DNA of 53,377 nucleotides from Clostridiales bacterium (GTDB lineage: Bacteria; Bacillota; Clostridia; Saccharofermentanales; Saccharofermentanaceae). The notes beneath the pieces were generated by a model. The model made no database searches. It was given only the letters and a program-made list of their open reading frames with translations, and was not told where the DNA came from. Both the position numbers and the translations under genes were made by a program. Below, piece by piece: positions 44,737 through 52,731 of this stretch; position 1 is the first letter of the stretch, and each line of letters starts with the position of its first letter. The stretch lies in the NCBI GenBank assembly GCA_017617525.1, contig JAFZWA010000004.1, forward strand, positions 1-53,377, written 5' to 3'.

Positions 44737-45300
44737 ATGGAAATGGAAGACATGAATGTCCTTATCAGTCAGTATCCGGCTATCGCGGCAAAGGCTGCAG
44801 AACTTGGAAAGATCAAGCAGGGTATGCTGAATAAAAAGCAGTACGCGCAGTCGATCGAGCAGTGGAAGTCTTATACTCCTGAAGAACTAGCCAAACTTAA
44901 TGCCGAGATTGCTTCCGCGCCTGTCGTAATGAAGAAGGCCGTATTCACACAGACGGCGATCTGCTATATGAGCGAATGCTGTTTCCACTGCGTTCCCGTA
45001 AAAGATCTCGTATGGGTATATGCCCGTGTCGTAAAGGAAAGCATGAACTTCATCCCGACAAACAAGATGCATCAGATCTGGATGATGGACAGAAACGGAT
45101 CTCATTTCCTCGTGGCCATGCAGAATACAGGTGCTTTCTCCAAGAAAGAACCGGCTACTGAAGCTGTACAGGCTATGGCTCAGCTCCTGAAGCCCGTCCG
45201 TCCGGGTATCATCTTCGGATACAGCAAGGAGATCGAGGCATACTGCAACAGCAATCCTGCAGCAGCGGCACAGAAAGTCGACACTGATTCTCAGATTTAA
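44737..45300 (+). CDS. Conserved-looking hypothetical protein, 187 residues
   Basis: Not recognised. A cytoplasmic protein without signal or membrane helix. The N-terminal quarter (about 1-60) is helical and charged. The core (about 66-165) alternates strands: VVMKKAVFTQTAICYMSE, then ECCFHCVPVKDLVWVYARV with three close cysteines, then HQIWMMDRNGSHFLVAMQ and a final helix before PVRPGIIFGYSKEIEAYC. The arrangement recalls small bacterial PH-like folds, but I would not assign it. A good GGAGGT ribosome site and 28-base gap after hom suggest cotranscription. A compound terminator follows. Confidence 0.7.
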   Translation: MEMEDMNVLISQYPAIAAKAAELGKIKQGMLNKKQYAQSIEQWKSYTPEELAKLNAEIASAPVVMKKAVFTQTAICYMSECCFHCVPVKDLVWVYARVVKESMNFIPTNKMHQIWMMDRNGSHFLVAMQNTGAFSKKEPATEAVQAMAQLLKPVRPGIIFGYSKEIEAYCNSNPAAAAQKVDTDSQI

Positions 45301-45311
45301 TCACGATAAAC

Positions 45312-45389
45312 AAAAAAAGGATCTCCTTTACGGCTCATACAGTTTGCTGAAGCAAAACTCGCCGTCGAGGAGATCTTTTTTTTGTTTTT
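45312..45389. terminator. Compound bidirectional terminator between the hypothetical gene and glutamine synthetase
   Basis: Outer stem AAAAAGGATCTCC with GGAGATCTTTTT (one bulged G), middle ACGGC/GCCGT, and an inner stem AGTTTGCT/AGCAAAACT form a long nested hairpin ending in TTTTTTTTG. Both strands end in T runs, suiting two converging genes. Confidence 0.7.
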
Positions 45390-45424
45390 GTTAAACCCTG
45401 AGAATGAAAGCGTCTCAGGAGTGA

Positions 45425-47335
45425 TTAAATCTGGTTGGCTCCGTAGTCAGCGTAGAGACGGTTCATCTCGTTCATGAGAGAATTCATCTTCTGCTGGAGC
45501 TTGCTGAGTTCCTTTAAGTTCTTCGCGTCGATCGCCAGGCGGATCTGCTTGAAGATCGAAACATACTCAGCGGTATCCTTTGCCAGATTCATACGGATCG
45601 AGTCGATCTCTTTCCAAAGGTCCACATCGTAGCCGTTTGTCATGTCGTGGAACGGAACGATATTTCTGATGATGGAAAGGTTCGTCGGGATGATACGATC
45701 GGAAAGTTCCATCTGCCATCTGTCGAGCATCGCGTGTGCATAGGAGGAGATCAGCTGATCGCTGAATACTCCGCCGGCGCAGAGGATCGGAAGCATGTCA
45801 TCGGCATGCAGCAGGCAACGCAGGGAATCATATACGGTTGCCGGCGGTGTACCGAAGAGACGGTCACGTTCTTCTGTAGAGAAGTGTGTGAAGATATCTT
45901 CTTCGCAACGGTACATGCGATCTTTCTCCATGTAATCCGCTTCCTCGCCGTAGCCCTTGCAGAATTCCTTTTCGAGCTCCTGAGTGGAGTGACCGGAAGT
46001 GACCGCGTATTCAATACCATCCATCATGCACTGGTAAGCAGCGGAAAGGCAGAGATAAGTGTTTGTGTGCGGGTTAGGGGAGCGGATCTCGAAACGAGTC
46101 TGAACTGCGCTTTCGGAGTTACGGATGAGACCGAGCAGCACAGAACGGTTACGAGAAGGTGTATTGATATCCTTACCGAGAGAAGCGACAGCGTGTGTCG
46201 GAGCCTCGTAACCCGGCTGCAGACGAAGGAATGCGTCTGTGGTTACCGAGATGAAAGGATTGATCAGTTCATAGTGCTTCATGAAGCCCATAAGAGCGCC
46301 CCAGCCGATCGTTCCGAGAAAATCCTTGTGCATGTCTTTCGGGCTGAAGAGGTTGACCTTATGGCCGTCCTTGAGGAAAGCGACCGCGTTAACATGTGTG
46401 TGCTCACCGGAACCGGCAACACCTGTAAGCGGCTTGGCGCAGAAGCTGACTTCGAGACCGTGCATACGGAAGATCTCTTTGATGAAGATACGAGCGAGAA
46501 GCTCATAGTCAGCAGCCTGGAGGGCATTGGAATAATGCCAGTCGATCTCGAGCTGCTCCATGATGTTGTGGAATTCACCTGCGTCAGAGAGGTGAGCCTT
46601 AACACCACCGACTTCCTTATGACCCATTTCAGGTTCGAAGCCATAGAGTTCAAGGAGCATGACGGACTGCTCAAGAGCGGTTCTTACGACACCCTTTGTA
46701 CGCTTCCAGTACTGTTCCTTAAGGCTCTGAGAAGTGGAAAGTACTCTGGTGTTTACTTTTTCTTCCGGAGAACTTACCCAGAACTCAAGCTCGGTAGCTG
46801 TTGTCAGTTCGATCCTGTCGAGTTCGTCGATCGAGAATCCGAGTTCTTCACAAAGTGCCGGGTATTCACGGAGATATCTTTCAAGTTCGGAAGCGAAGCG
46901 GTCAGCGCAGCGCTTCAGGATGGAACGGGAACATACTTTGTCGCCGTTATGGATGAGGAAGGACGGAATACGAAGTGTTCCGATCGGAAGATCATTTTCC
47001 GGAGCCAGATGCTCGTAGTTGTAGTCGACGAACCACATAACATTGAGGTCAGGCTCAAAGTCAACGCGTCCATCGTTCAGTGTGGCGATACCGGGGAGCT
47101 CAACAGAAGAACCGTCGGTCTGGACAACGCATCCGCTCAAGTAGCCTTGGAGATTATCGATGAAGTTGCTGATCGGGATCTTTTCATCGGTGTCGTTTCC
47201 TGCAAGGTCGATACCTACGAAAGATACAAACTTGATCTCCGGGTGTTCGCCGAGCATGCGCTCAAGGTCTGCCGTATTGTGTGTTTCGGGCGGCAGAAGA
47301 TAAAGCAGATTCGGTAAAATACGAAAGTTCATCAT
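45425..47335 (-). CDS. Glutamine synthetase, long form (about 636 residues)
   Basis: An ATP-dependent ammonia-assimilating enzyme (glutamate to glutamine). The catalytic part shows FCAKPLTGVAGSGEHTHVNAV (ammonia/metal His region), NRSVLLGLIRN and RFEIRSPNPHTNTYLCL (Arg/Glu substrate loop). It is longer than type I (about 440-470) and shorter than type III (about 700), with a C-terminal helical extension (about 480-636) ending in a coiled-coil-like LSKLQQKMNSLMNEMNRL. It resembles the variant glutamine synthetases of some Clostridia. I chose the ATG at 47335 because AAGGA lies eight bases before it; the frame is open further upstream to 47437 but crosses the promoter. No regulatory gene (glnR, glnB) is adjacent. 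Confidence 0.9.
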   Translation of the reverse strand: MMNFRILPNLLYLLPPETHNTADLERMLGEHPEIKFVSFVGIDLAGNDTDEKIPISNFIDNLQGYLSGCVVQTDGSSVELPGIATLNDGRVDFEPDLNVMWFVDYNYEHLAPENDLPIGTLRIPSFLIHNGDKVCSRSILKRCADRFASELERYLREYPALCEELGFSIDELDRIELTTATELEFWVSSPEEKVNTRVLSTSQSLKEQYWKRTKGVVRTALEQSVMLLELYGFEPEMGHKEVGGVKAHLSDAGEFHNIMEQLEIDWHYSNALQAADYELLARIFIKEIFRMHGLEVSFCAKPLTGVAGSGEHTHVNAVAFLKDGHKVNLFSPKDMHKDFLGTIGWGALMGFMKHYELINPFISVTTDAFLRLQPGYEAPTHAVASLGKDINTPSRNRSVLLGLIRNSESAVQTRFEIRSPNPHTNTYLCLSAAYQCMMDGIEYAVTSGHSTQELEKEFCKGYGEEADYMEKDRMYRCEEDIFTHFSTEERDRLFGTPPATVYDSLRCLLHADDMLPILCAGGVFSDQLISSYAHAMLDRWQMELSDRIIPTNLSIIRNIVPFHDMTNGYDVDLWKEIDSIRMNLAKDTAEYVSIFKQIRLAIDAKNLKELSKLQQKMNSLMNEMNRLYADYGANQI

Positions 47336-47369
47336 ATAGGTTGTCCTTCCCGTTCTTAAAATCAGAGAC

Positions 47370-47400
47370 ATTATACCATTATTGTTGCTGAGTTCATCAA
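47370..47400 (-). promoter_or_regulatory. Promoter of the glutamine synthetase gene
   Basis: Minus-strand extended -10 TGGTATAAT (TATAAT at 47375-47370) with TTGATG (47400-47395) 19 bases upstream. The rest of the 212-base gap to 47547 is AT-rich and holds a plausible rightward -10 (TATAAT 47454-47459, -35 TGGCAA 47431) for the next operon. Confidence 0.55.
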
Positions 47401-47547
47401 TCGGTTTCTTGAGAAATTCCACTAAATTCTGTGGCAATAAGCACTCTATAATAATATAATTAACATAACAGTTCTTATATATTGCGGGCCGATCATTTTG
47501 ATATAAGGAGCATAGACCGGACCCTGCATGTTTTAGGAGGTTAAGAT

Positions 47548-47904
47548 ATGAGAGTAAGTGATTGTGCAGGTCTTCTTAATGCCGAGATCCTTGTGAAGAC
47601 GGACAGTTTCGATGAAGACTTGAAAATTGCCTGCGGCTGCGATCTTATGAGCGATGTCATGGCATTTTCCAGTGACGAAAGCCAGATCCTGATTACAGGT
47701 CTTGTGAATCCTCAGACGATCCGTACGGCAGAAATGCTTGATGTCAAGGTGATCATTTTCGTAAGAGGAAAGATCCCGGATGAGACGATGCAGAAACTCG
47801 CTGATGAGAAGGGCATCGGTCTTATGACGACACCGCTTTCCATGTTTACCTGTTGCGGACTTCTTTACGAAGCAGGCCTTCGTGGAAAGGAGGCTGCTGT
47901 ATAG
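47548..47904 (+). CDS. DRTGG-domain protein (first of two)
   Basis: A 118-residue single-domain protein of the DRTGG type (VSDCAGLLNAEILV start; CDLMSDVMAFS, then ILITGLVNPQTIRTAEML and IIFVRGKIPDE). Such proteins accompany [FeFe]-hydrogenase-related operons in Clostridia and may bind nucleotides. AGGAGG precedes the ATG. It starts the seven-gene operon and its stop overlaps the next start (ATAG). Confidence 0.88.
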   Translation: MRVSDCAGLLNAEILVKTDSFDEDLKIACGCDLMSDVMAFSSDESQILITGLVNPQTIRTAEMLDVKVIIFVRGKIPDETMQKLADEKGIGLMTTPLSMFTCCGLLYEAGLRGKEAAV

Positions 47905-48323
47905 AACCGTTAGTACGCCAATATGAGATCAGAGATAACGACTTTACTCATGCGGGTGAAGCGAGCAGCTCTATGAAGAAATCCTTAAGCCGTCTCGGTG
48001 TGAAGGCTGAGGATATCAAAAGAGCATCGATCGCTATGTACGAAGCGGAGATCAACGCAGTCATCCACGGACATGGCGGTATGGCGGAAGTCGCCGTACA
48101 TCCCGACAAAGTTGTTATCGTTATCGAAGACCACGGCCCGGGTATTCCCGATCTTGATCAGGCCATGGTCGCCGGTTGGTCCACGGCTCCCGATCTTGCC
48201 AGAGAGATGGGTTTCGGAGCAGGAATGGGTCTTCCGAATATCAAGAAGAACTGCGACGACTTGAAAATCGACACAAAAGTCGGCGAAGGCACACGCGTGA
48301 CCATGATCGTCAAGTTCACATAA
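47901..48323 (+). CDS. HATPase (anti-sigma-factor-like) protein, probable ATA start
   Basis: A 140-residue GHKL ATPase of the RsbW/SpoIIAB-like family: N box EAEINAVIHG, G1 EDHGPGIPD, G2 GFGAGMGLPNIKKN, and a final strand GEGTRVTMIVKF. Homologues in hydrogenase operons start near the segment EPLVRQYEIRDNDFTHAGEA. In frame here no ATG or GTG exists before residue 25, but AAAGGAGG (47886-47893) lies seven bases before ATA 47901, which overlaps the DRTGG stop as ATAG. The TTG at 47853 has no ribosome site. An AUA start, or a start-codon mutation, is therefore inferred. It probably binds a regulator. Confidence 0.85.
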   Translation: MEPLVRQYEIRDNDFTHAGEASSSMKKSLSRLGVKAEDIKRASIAMYEAEINAVIHGHGGMAEVAVHPDKVVIVIEDHGPGIPDLDQAMVAGWSTAPDLAREMGFGAGMGLPNIKKNCDDLKIDTKVGEGTRVTMIVKFT

Positions 48324-48339
48324 TTTAAGTGAGGAACAA

Positions 48340-49665
48340 GTGAAAAAGCTACACAGTGTATCATTGATAGGGGATCTTTGCGTCGGATGCACGACCTGCA
48401 GTAAAGGTTGTCCGACACAGGCGATCCGCGTGCGCGGCGGTAAAGCGACGATCTACGACATCCGCTGTATCGACTGCGCGCAGTGTATCCGTATCTGCCC
48501 TTATCATGCGAAGATCGCCGTGACCGATACCCTCGAGGAGCGTCTCGCTGCCGCCAGCGGTAAAGTCAAAGTGGCGATCGTCAGTCCTGCGATCTTTTCC
48601 CAGTTTGAAACCAGCGCGACTCGTATCGATGTTATGAAGTGCGTACGTCAGATGGGATTTGACTACGTATTTGACGAGTCGATCGGTTATTCCGGATATG
48701 TATCCGCCGCAAAGCAGATGCTTCAGGAAAAACAGGAATCAGTAAAGGATATGTCGGATGACGAGAAGAGTGAGATCTTCCCGATGATCAGTACGACATG
48801 CCCGGTAGTTGTCCGTTTGATCCAGATGAAGTACAGAGCCCTGATCTCGCATCTGGTTACTCTGGATTCTCCTTTGGAGTTAACGGCACAGTACGCGATC
48901 GACTATCTCTGCCAGAAACTGCAGATCAAGAAATCCCTGATCTATCTGTGCTATATCTCGCCTTGCCCGGCTAGAGTCACATCAGTTATCAATCCGCTCT
49001 GGAAAAAGAAGTCCCTGATCTCGACCTGCGTAGGTACACACGATGTGTATCCGCAGCTTCGAAGTCTGCTTAATAAGCTTACGGATCACGATTCGCTTAC
49101 GCACGAAGAGGAAAGAGCAATCCGCATTTCCGATCCGGACGGTCTGCGTTGCGCGGCGATCGGCGGTGAATCAACGAGCATGAAGATCGACAACTACCTT
49201 TCGGTCGACGGTATCGAAAATGTTATCGATATCCTCGAAGAGATCGACAGAGATAACATCAAGAAGATCGCATATGTTGAGGCGACCTGCTGCTTCGGCG
49301 GTTGTATCGGCGGACCTCTTACCGTCATGAACCGTTTTGCAGCGGTGGCAAAGCTCCGTGAACATGTGCACGACTTCTTCCTGGAAAAGCAGCTTTTCCC
49401 GCAGCTGATCGTGCATGAGGAAGACATCATCCCTCAGGTCTGGGAGCTTCCGCTGCCTGAAAACCACGCGATGAGGCTTTCCGAAAATATCGGTGAAGCA
49501 ATGACGAAGTATGAGCAGATCGACGAGATCCTGTCGACGCTTCCGCAGCTTGACTGCGGAGCCTGCGGCGCGCCGTCCTGCGCGGCTATGGCAGAGGATA
49601 TCGTACAGGGAAGAGCCAGTATCGATAACTGTATTATCCGTCAGAAGAGAATGAAGAAAGATTGA
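48340..49665 (+). CDS. [FeFe]-hydrogenase-like sensory Fe-S protein (HydS-like)
   Basis: A 441-residue iron-sulfur protein. Two [4Fe-4S] ferredoxin motifs (C14, C17, C20, C24; C43, C46, C49, C53) precede a hydrogenase large-subunit-like domain (about 75-380). H-cluster cysteines are conserved at STTCP (C154), SPCPAR (C209) and CFGGC (C318, C322), but the proton-shuttle Cys of TSCCP is absent (TTCP). A C-terminal four-Cys cluster (C406, C409, C414, C431; CGACGAPSCAAM) follows. This is the kind found in sensory, not bulk, hydrogenases. The GTG at 48340 has GAGG five bases before it. Whether it holds a real H-cluster is unknown. Confidence 0.85.
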   Translation: MKKLHSVSLIGDLCVGCTTCSKGCPTQAIRVRGGKATIYDIRCIDCAQCIRICPYHAKIAVTDTLEERLAAASGKVKVAIVSPAIFSQFETSATRIDVMKCVRQMGFDYVFDESIGYSGYVSAAKQMLQEKQESVKDMSDDEKSEIFPMISTTCPVVVRLIQMKYRALISHLVTLDSPLELTAQYAIDYLCQKLQIKKSLIYLCYISPCPARVTSVINPLWKKKSLISTCVGTHDVYPQLRSLLNKLTDHDSLTHEEERAIRISDPDGLRCAAIGGESTSMKIDNYLSVDGIENVIDILEEIDRDNIKKIAYVEATCCFGGCIGGPLTVMNRFAAVAKLREHVHDFFLEKQLFPQLIVHEEDIIPQVWELPLPENHAMRLSENIGEAMTKYEQIDEILSTLPQLDCGACGAPSCAAMAEDIVQGRASIDNCIIRQKRMKKD

Positions 49666-49695
49666 TCCCGGCAAATCCGGTGATTGGAGAGATGT

Positions 49696-50043
49696 ATGAG
49701 AACAGTATCTGAGATCATTGAAGCCATGAATTTGAACGTACTGACCGAGGTCTACCGCCCGGACGCAGAAGTGAAGAAGGGGTATGCCGGTGACATGTTG
49801 AGTCATGTCATGGCGCACCTTGAGAGCAGTGAGTGCTGGTTCACGATCTTAAACAGCATTAACGTGATCGCCGTGGCTTCTCTCAATGAGTGCCCGCTGG
49901 TCATTCTTACGGAAGGTGTTGTCCTTCAGGATCCTGTCGTTGAAAAAGCAAAAGACGAGGAGATCTGTGTCTGCAATACGGATATGGATACTTACACTGC
50001 CTGTGCCGTTTTGAACGGGATCATGGAAACCATGGAGGCCTGA
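49696..50043 (+). CDS. DRTGG-domain protein (second)
   Basis: A 115-residue DRTGG protein similar in size and pattern to the one at 47548: TVSEIIEAMNLNVL, then AGDMLSHVMAHLESSECWFTI, NSINVIAVASLNECPLVILTEG and a C-terminal NTDMDTYTACAVLNGI. GGAGA five bases before ATG 49696 decides the start. It lies between the hydrogenase-like protein and the PHP gene, the usual order in such operons. Confidence 0.87.
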   Translation: MRTVSEIIEAMNLNVLTEVYRPDAEVKKGYAGDMLSHVMAHLESSECWFTILNSINVIAVASLNECPLVILTEGVVLQDPVVEKAKDEEICVCNTDMDTYTACAVLNGIMETMEA

Positions 50044-50053
50044 TATACCGGTT

Positions 50054-50812
50054 ATGGCCATTTTTGTATGTGATCTTCATATGCATTCTGCCGTATCCCC
50101 CTGTGCCGAAAACGATATGACGCCGGGGAATATGGTTTCTATGGCCCTTTTGAACGGACTTGACGTGATCGCCATTACCGACCATTGCTGCGCGAGAAAC
50201 TGCGAAGCCGCCGTCGCTTGTTCCGAGTTTTTGAAAAAAGAGCATGGAAGTGCCCCTCTTGTGATCCCCGGTATGGAAGTCGAGGTCGCGGAGGGTTTTC
50301 ATGTGCTCGGACTTTTCCCGGATGTGAAGACGGCGATGGAATTTGAAGAATACTGGACAGCGCATCGACCCAAGATCAAAAACAGAGTCGATATCTTCGG
50401 CAACCAGTATGTTATGAACGATGACGATGAGGTCGTCGAAGAGATCGAAAATCTTCTGTCCACAGGCTCTGAGATCTCGATGATCGAACTTTACGAGAAA
50501 CTGGATCAAATGGGCGCGGCCGCGATCCCGGCGCATATCGACAAGGATTCCTACAGTATGGTCGCTTCCCTAGGAACCGTCCCGGAAGAGTGGAAGGGAA
50601 GACTTCTTGAGGTCAGTCGGAGATGTAATCTTCCCGAGTTTTGGGAAAAGCACCCTGAGCTTCAGGGATATCACTATATCGTTGACTCAGATGCCCATCA
50701 GTTACCGGATATCGCGGACCCCGGATACTCGTTAAAACTGCCTCTCGAAAAAAATGAAAATCTCGACGCAAGGACGTTTGTTAATGCATTGCGGGATTTG
50801 ATGAGAAAGTGA
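50054..50812 (+). CDS. PHP-domain phosphoesterase
   Basis: A 252-residue polymerase-and-histidinol-phosphatase-like protein with the metal-binding motifs DLHMHSAVSPC (His9, His11), ITDHC, PGMEVEV, PAHIDK and SDAHQLPDI. It would hydrolyse a phosphate mono- or diester; the substrate is unknown. PHP genes are standard companions in clostridial hydrogenase-related operons. It starts ten bases after the DRTGG stop. A promoter-like sequence spans its end. Confidence 0.9.
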   Translation: MAIFVCDLHMHSAVSPCAENDMTPGNMVSMALLNGLDVIAITDHCCARNCEAAVACSEFLKKEHGSAPLVIPGMEVEVAEGFHVLGLFPDVKTAMEFEEYWTAHRPKIKNRVDIFGNQYVMNDDDEVVEEIENLLSTGSEISMIELYEKLDQMGAAAIPAHIDKDSYSMVASLGTVPEEWKGRLLEVSRRCNLPEFWEKHPELQGYHYIVDSDAHQLPDIADPGYSLKLPLEKNENLDARTFVNALRDLMRK

Positions 50813-50819
50813 TATAATA
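50789..50819 (+). promoter_or_regulatory. Possible internal promoter in the hydrogenase-sensor operon
   Basis: Extended -10 TGATATAAT (50811-50819) with TTGCGG (50789-50794), spacer 19. The 75-base leader holds a seven-base-pair hairpin (CCGACTG 50860-50866 with CAGTTGG 50873-50879) before the next ribosome site. Confidence 0.45.
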
Positions 50820-50894
50820 GGCACGTTGACAATAACAAATATAGATCTGAAGTGCTTTTCCGACTGTGTTTTCAGTTGGTGACAGGGGAGAATC

Positions 50895-51449
50895 TTGAGA
50901 GAATTATCGCTTCATATTCTGGATATCCTGACTAATTCGACCAGGGCCGGCGCGTCGCTTGTGACTTTGTCGATCAACATGATATCGAAAGAAGATCGTC
51001 TCGTCATTTCGTTTATCGATAATGGCTGCGGAATGAGCGAAGAATTCGTTGCTAAGGTGACAGATCCCTTTGCTACGACGAGAAGTACTAGAAAAGTCGG
51101 ATTGGGACTTCCTTTATTGAAGGAACTGTGCGAACTCACAGGCGGAAGCCTTGAGATCTCGAGCAAACTGGGTGAAGGAACGAAAGTGGTAGCTACACTT
51201 GTCCCGTCATCCATCGACTGTCTTCCTTTGGGAGACGTGGGAGAGTCGCTGGCAGCTTTGGTCGGATCGTGTGAAAAGACCTGCGATTTTGTCGTGATCT
51301 TTGAACATGACGAAAAAGGCAAAGCTGTGATCGACACCCGCGAGATCAAAGAAAAACTCGATGGAATGTCCCTTCAGGAACCCGAAATATATTTGTTTTT
51401 GTGTGATTATTATCGCGAACAACAAGAATCAATACTTGGAGGTTTATAA
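50895..51449 (+). CDS. HATPase / histidine-kinase-like ATP-binding protein
   Basis: A 184-residue GHKL protein: N box ILDILTNSTRAGAS, G1 FIDNGCGM, F box VTDPFATTRS and G2 GLGLPLLKELCELTGG, then SKLGEGTKVVATLV. It lacks a dimerisation/His box, so it is an ATPase domain without a canonical phosphoacceptor. The start is TTG 50895 with GGGGAG five bases before it. It is two bases from the ferredoxin-like gene. The role may be phospho-relay or protein binding within the hydrogenase-sensor operon. Confidence 0.87.
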   Translation: MRELSLHILDILTNSTRAGASLVTLSINMISKEDRLVISFIDNGCGMSEEFVAKVTDPFATTRSTRKVGLGLPLLKELCELTGGSLEISSKLGEGTKVVATLVPSSIDCLPLGDVGESLAALVGSCEKTCDFVVIFEHDEKGKAVIDTREIKEKLDGMSLQEPEIYLFLCDYYREQQESILGGL

Positions 51450-51451
51450 GT

Positions 51452-51817
51452 ATGAAATCATTAGCAGAACTCGAAGCAATCAAGAACAAGGCGAAGTCCG
51501 ACATGTCCGCAAGATCTGAAGCAGGCAAGCGTATCGTAGTCGGTATGGCTACATGCGGTATCGCAGCTGGCGCACGTCCGGTCATGACAGCTATTGTTGA
51601 AGAGCTGAAGACACGTGGTGTTGAGGATGTTGCCGTTACAATGACAGGCTGCATCGGCCTTTGCAAGTACGAGCCGATCGTTGAAGTTATTGACGCAGAC
51701 GGTTCTAAGGTCACATATATCAAGATGGATCCGAACAAGGCAAAGCGCATGGTTGCTGAGCACATTGTAAACGGACAGGTTTGCGAAGATCTGACGATTG
51801 CTACAGCTAATCTTTGA
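51452..51817 (+). CDS. Thioredoxin-like [2Fe-2S] ferredoxin (NuoE C-terminal type)
   Basis: A 121-residue protein with the NuoE-like ferredoxin fold: GMATCGIAAGARPV (Cys35), then VTMTGCIGLCKYEP (Cys67, Cys71) and a fourth Cys111 near the end. The first motif has one Cys, so cluster ligation may differ from canonical C-C/C-C. In hydrogenase operons this small protein carries electrons between Fe-S partners. GGAGG precedes the ATG. It is the last gene of the unit; no NuoF or catalytic HydA follows. Confidence 0.87.
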   Translation: MKSLAELEAIKNKAKSDMSARSEAGKRIVVGMATCGIAAGARPVMTAIVEELKTRGVEDVAVTMTGCIGLCKYEPIVEVIDADGSKVTYIKMDPNKAKRMVAEHIVNGQVCEDLTIATANL

Positions 51818-51831
51818 TCTGATTTCCTGAG

Positions 51832-52581
51832 ATGACAATGATCCTCTCGAAACCATTTGAATCGTTTAAGGTAGACTCTCTTAGCAAAAGGTGGGCAGCA
51901 GTGCTGCTCCTCCTTTTTGCATGGGGAGTTTCTTTTCTTTTTCTCCAGTTTCCGATCGGAGATCCTGATTTTTCCCAGTTGTTCTACTGGTATGAGGATA
52001 TGTCGGAAGCTTCTGATTACATTGCGTATATAGATTCTCATCCGTTTACGAATGTGTTTACGATGCAGAACGTCATCTACATTTGTTCTGTTATGGGATA
52101 TATCGCTCTGATGCATCTCATCGGGCTTTTCTATTTCACTATGTACGTTTGCGATCTTCGTGAAGTTCCTTTATCAAAAGCCCCGAAGATCTATCTGACT
52201 CGTATCTGGTGGCTGATCCTTTATTCGGCTACTCTCGTGATCCCGGCACTATTTGCTCTGGCGATCTTTCCGTATATCTTTCTCTTCCTGATCCCTGCGC
52301 TTTATATTCGTTCGGGTCTCGTTATGTTTGAGAAGAAAGACATTTATACGGCGACGGTGACCAGTTTTTCCAAGACAAGAGGACATAAGTTTTCGATCTT
52401 TATCGAGTTGGCGGTCATCTTCCTGATCTGTACCGCTATCCGCTTTGTCGTCAACAACCTTCTGGCTTCCGGTTCTCCCGGATTAAACCTTGTGGAAGCC
52501 TTTCTTCTCGCGTATTTCGTCCTTGTCATCTTCAGAAACATGGGTACGCGTTTTCACATGATCACGGTCCTTAACAAGTGA
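51832..52581 (+). CDS. Polytopic membrane protein of unknown function
   Basis: A 249-residue protein not recognised. Hydrophobic helices lie at about 22-38, 80-106, 123-160 (two), 190-208 and 220-235, five or six in all. A motif FSKTRGHKFS lies between helices, probably on the cytoplasmic side. The ATG at 51832 and that at 51838 are both possible (the ribosome site is weak). It starts 15 bases after the ferredoxin-like gene; it may be read through from that operon. The next gene (malic enzyme) has its own ribosome site after a 150-base AT-rich gap with no clear terminator. Confidence 0.7.
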   Translation: MTMILSKPFESFKVDSLSKRWAAVLLLLFAWGVSFLFLQFPIGDPDFSQLFYWYEDMSEASDYIAYIDSHPFTNVFTMQNVIYICSVMGYIALMHLIGLFYFTMYVCDLREVPLSKAPKIYLTRIWWLILYSATLVIPALFALAIFPYIFLFLIPALYIRSGLVMFEKKDIYTATVTSFSKTRGHKFSIFIELAVIFLICTAIRFVVNNLLASGSPGLNLVEAFLLAYFVLVIFRNMGTRFHMITVLNK

Positions 52582-52731
52582 TTTAATTTTCATTTGTAAT
52601 ATCCTTTTGGCAATATGCCCCTAAACTTTTCCTTTTAATAGGTAACTTTGTATATTTCATGAATTGAATTTTTATACGGGTTTGCCTATTATTGTTATGT
52701 TCTAGTTATAAAACCAATGGAGGATTGAATT

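Noticed and set aside
45647..47317. A 556-codon open frame on the plus strand antisense to glutamine synthetase.
   Set aside because: It is a mirror of a GC-biased coding region. Its translation has no recognisable motif or domain, no ribosome site stands before it, and the minus-strand protein is clearly real.
47853..47900. TTG start for the HATPase gene.
   Set aside because: No ribosome site precedes it and the added residues lie inside the DRTGG gene; ATA 47901 with AAAGGAGG fits the family start better.
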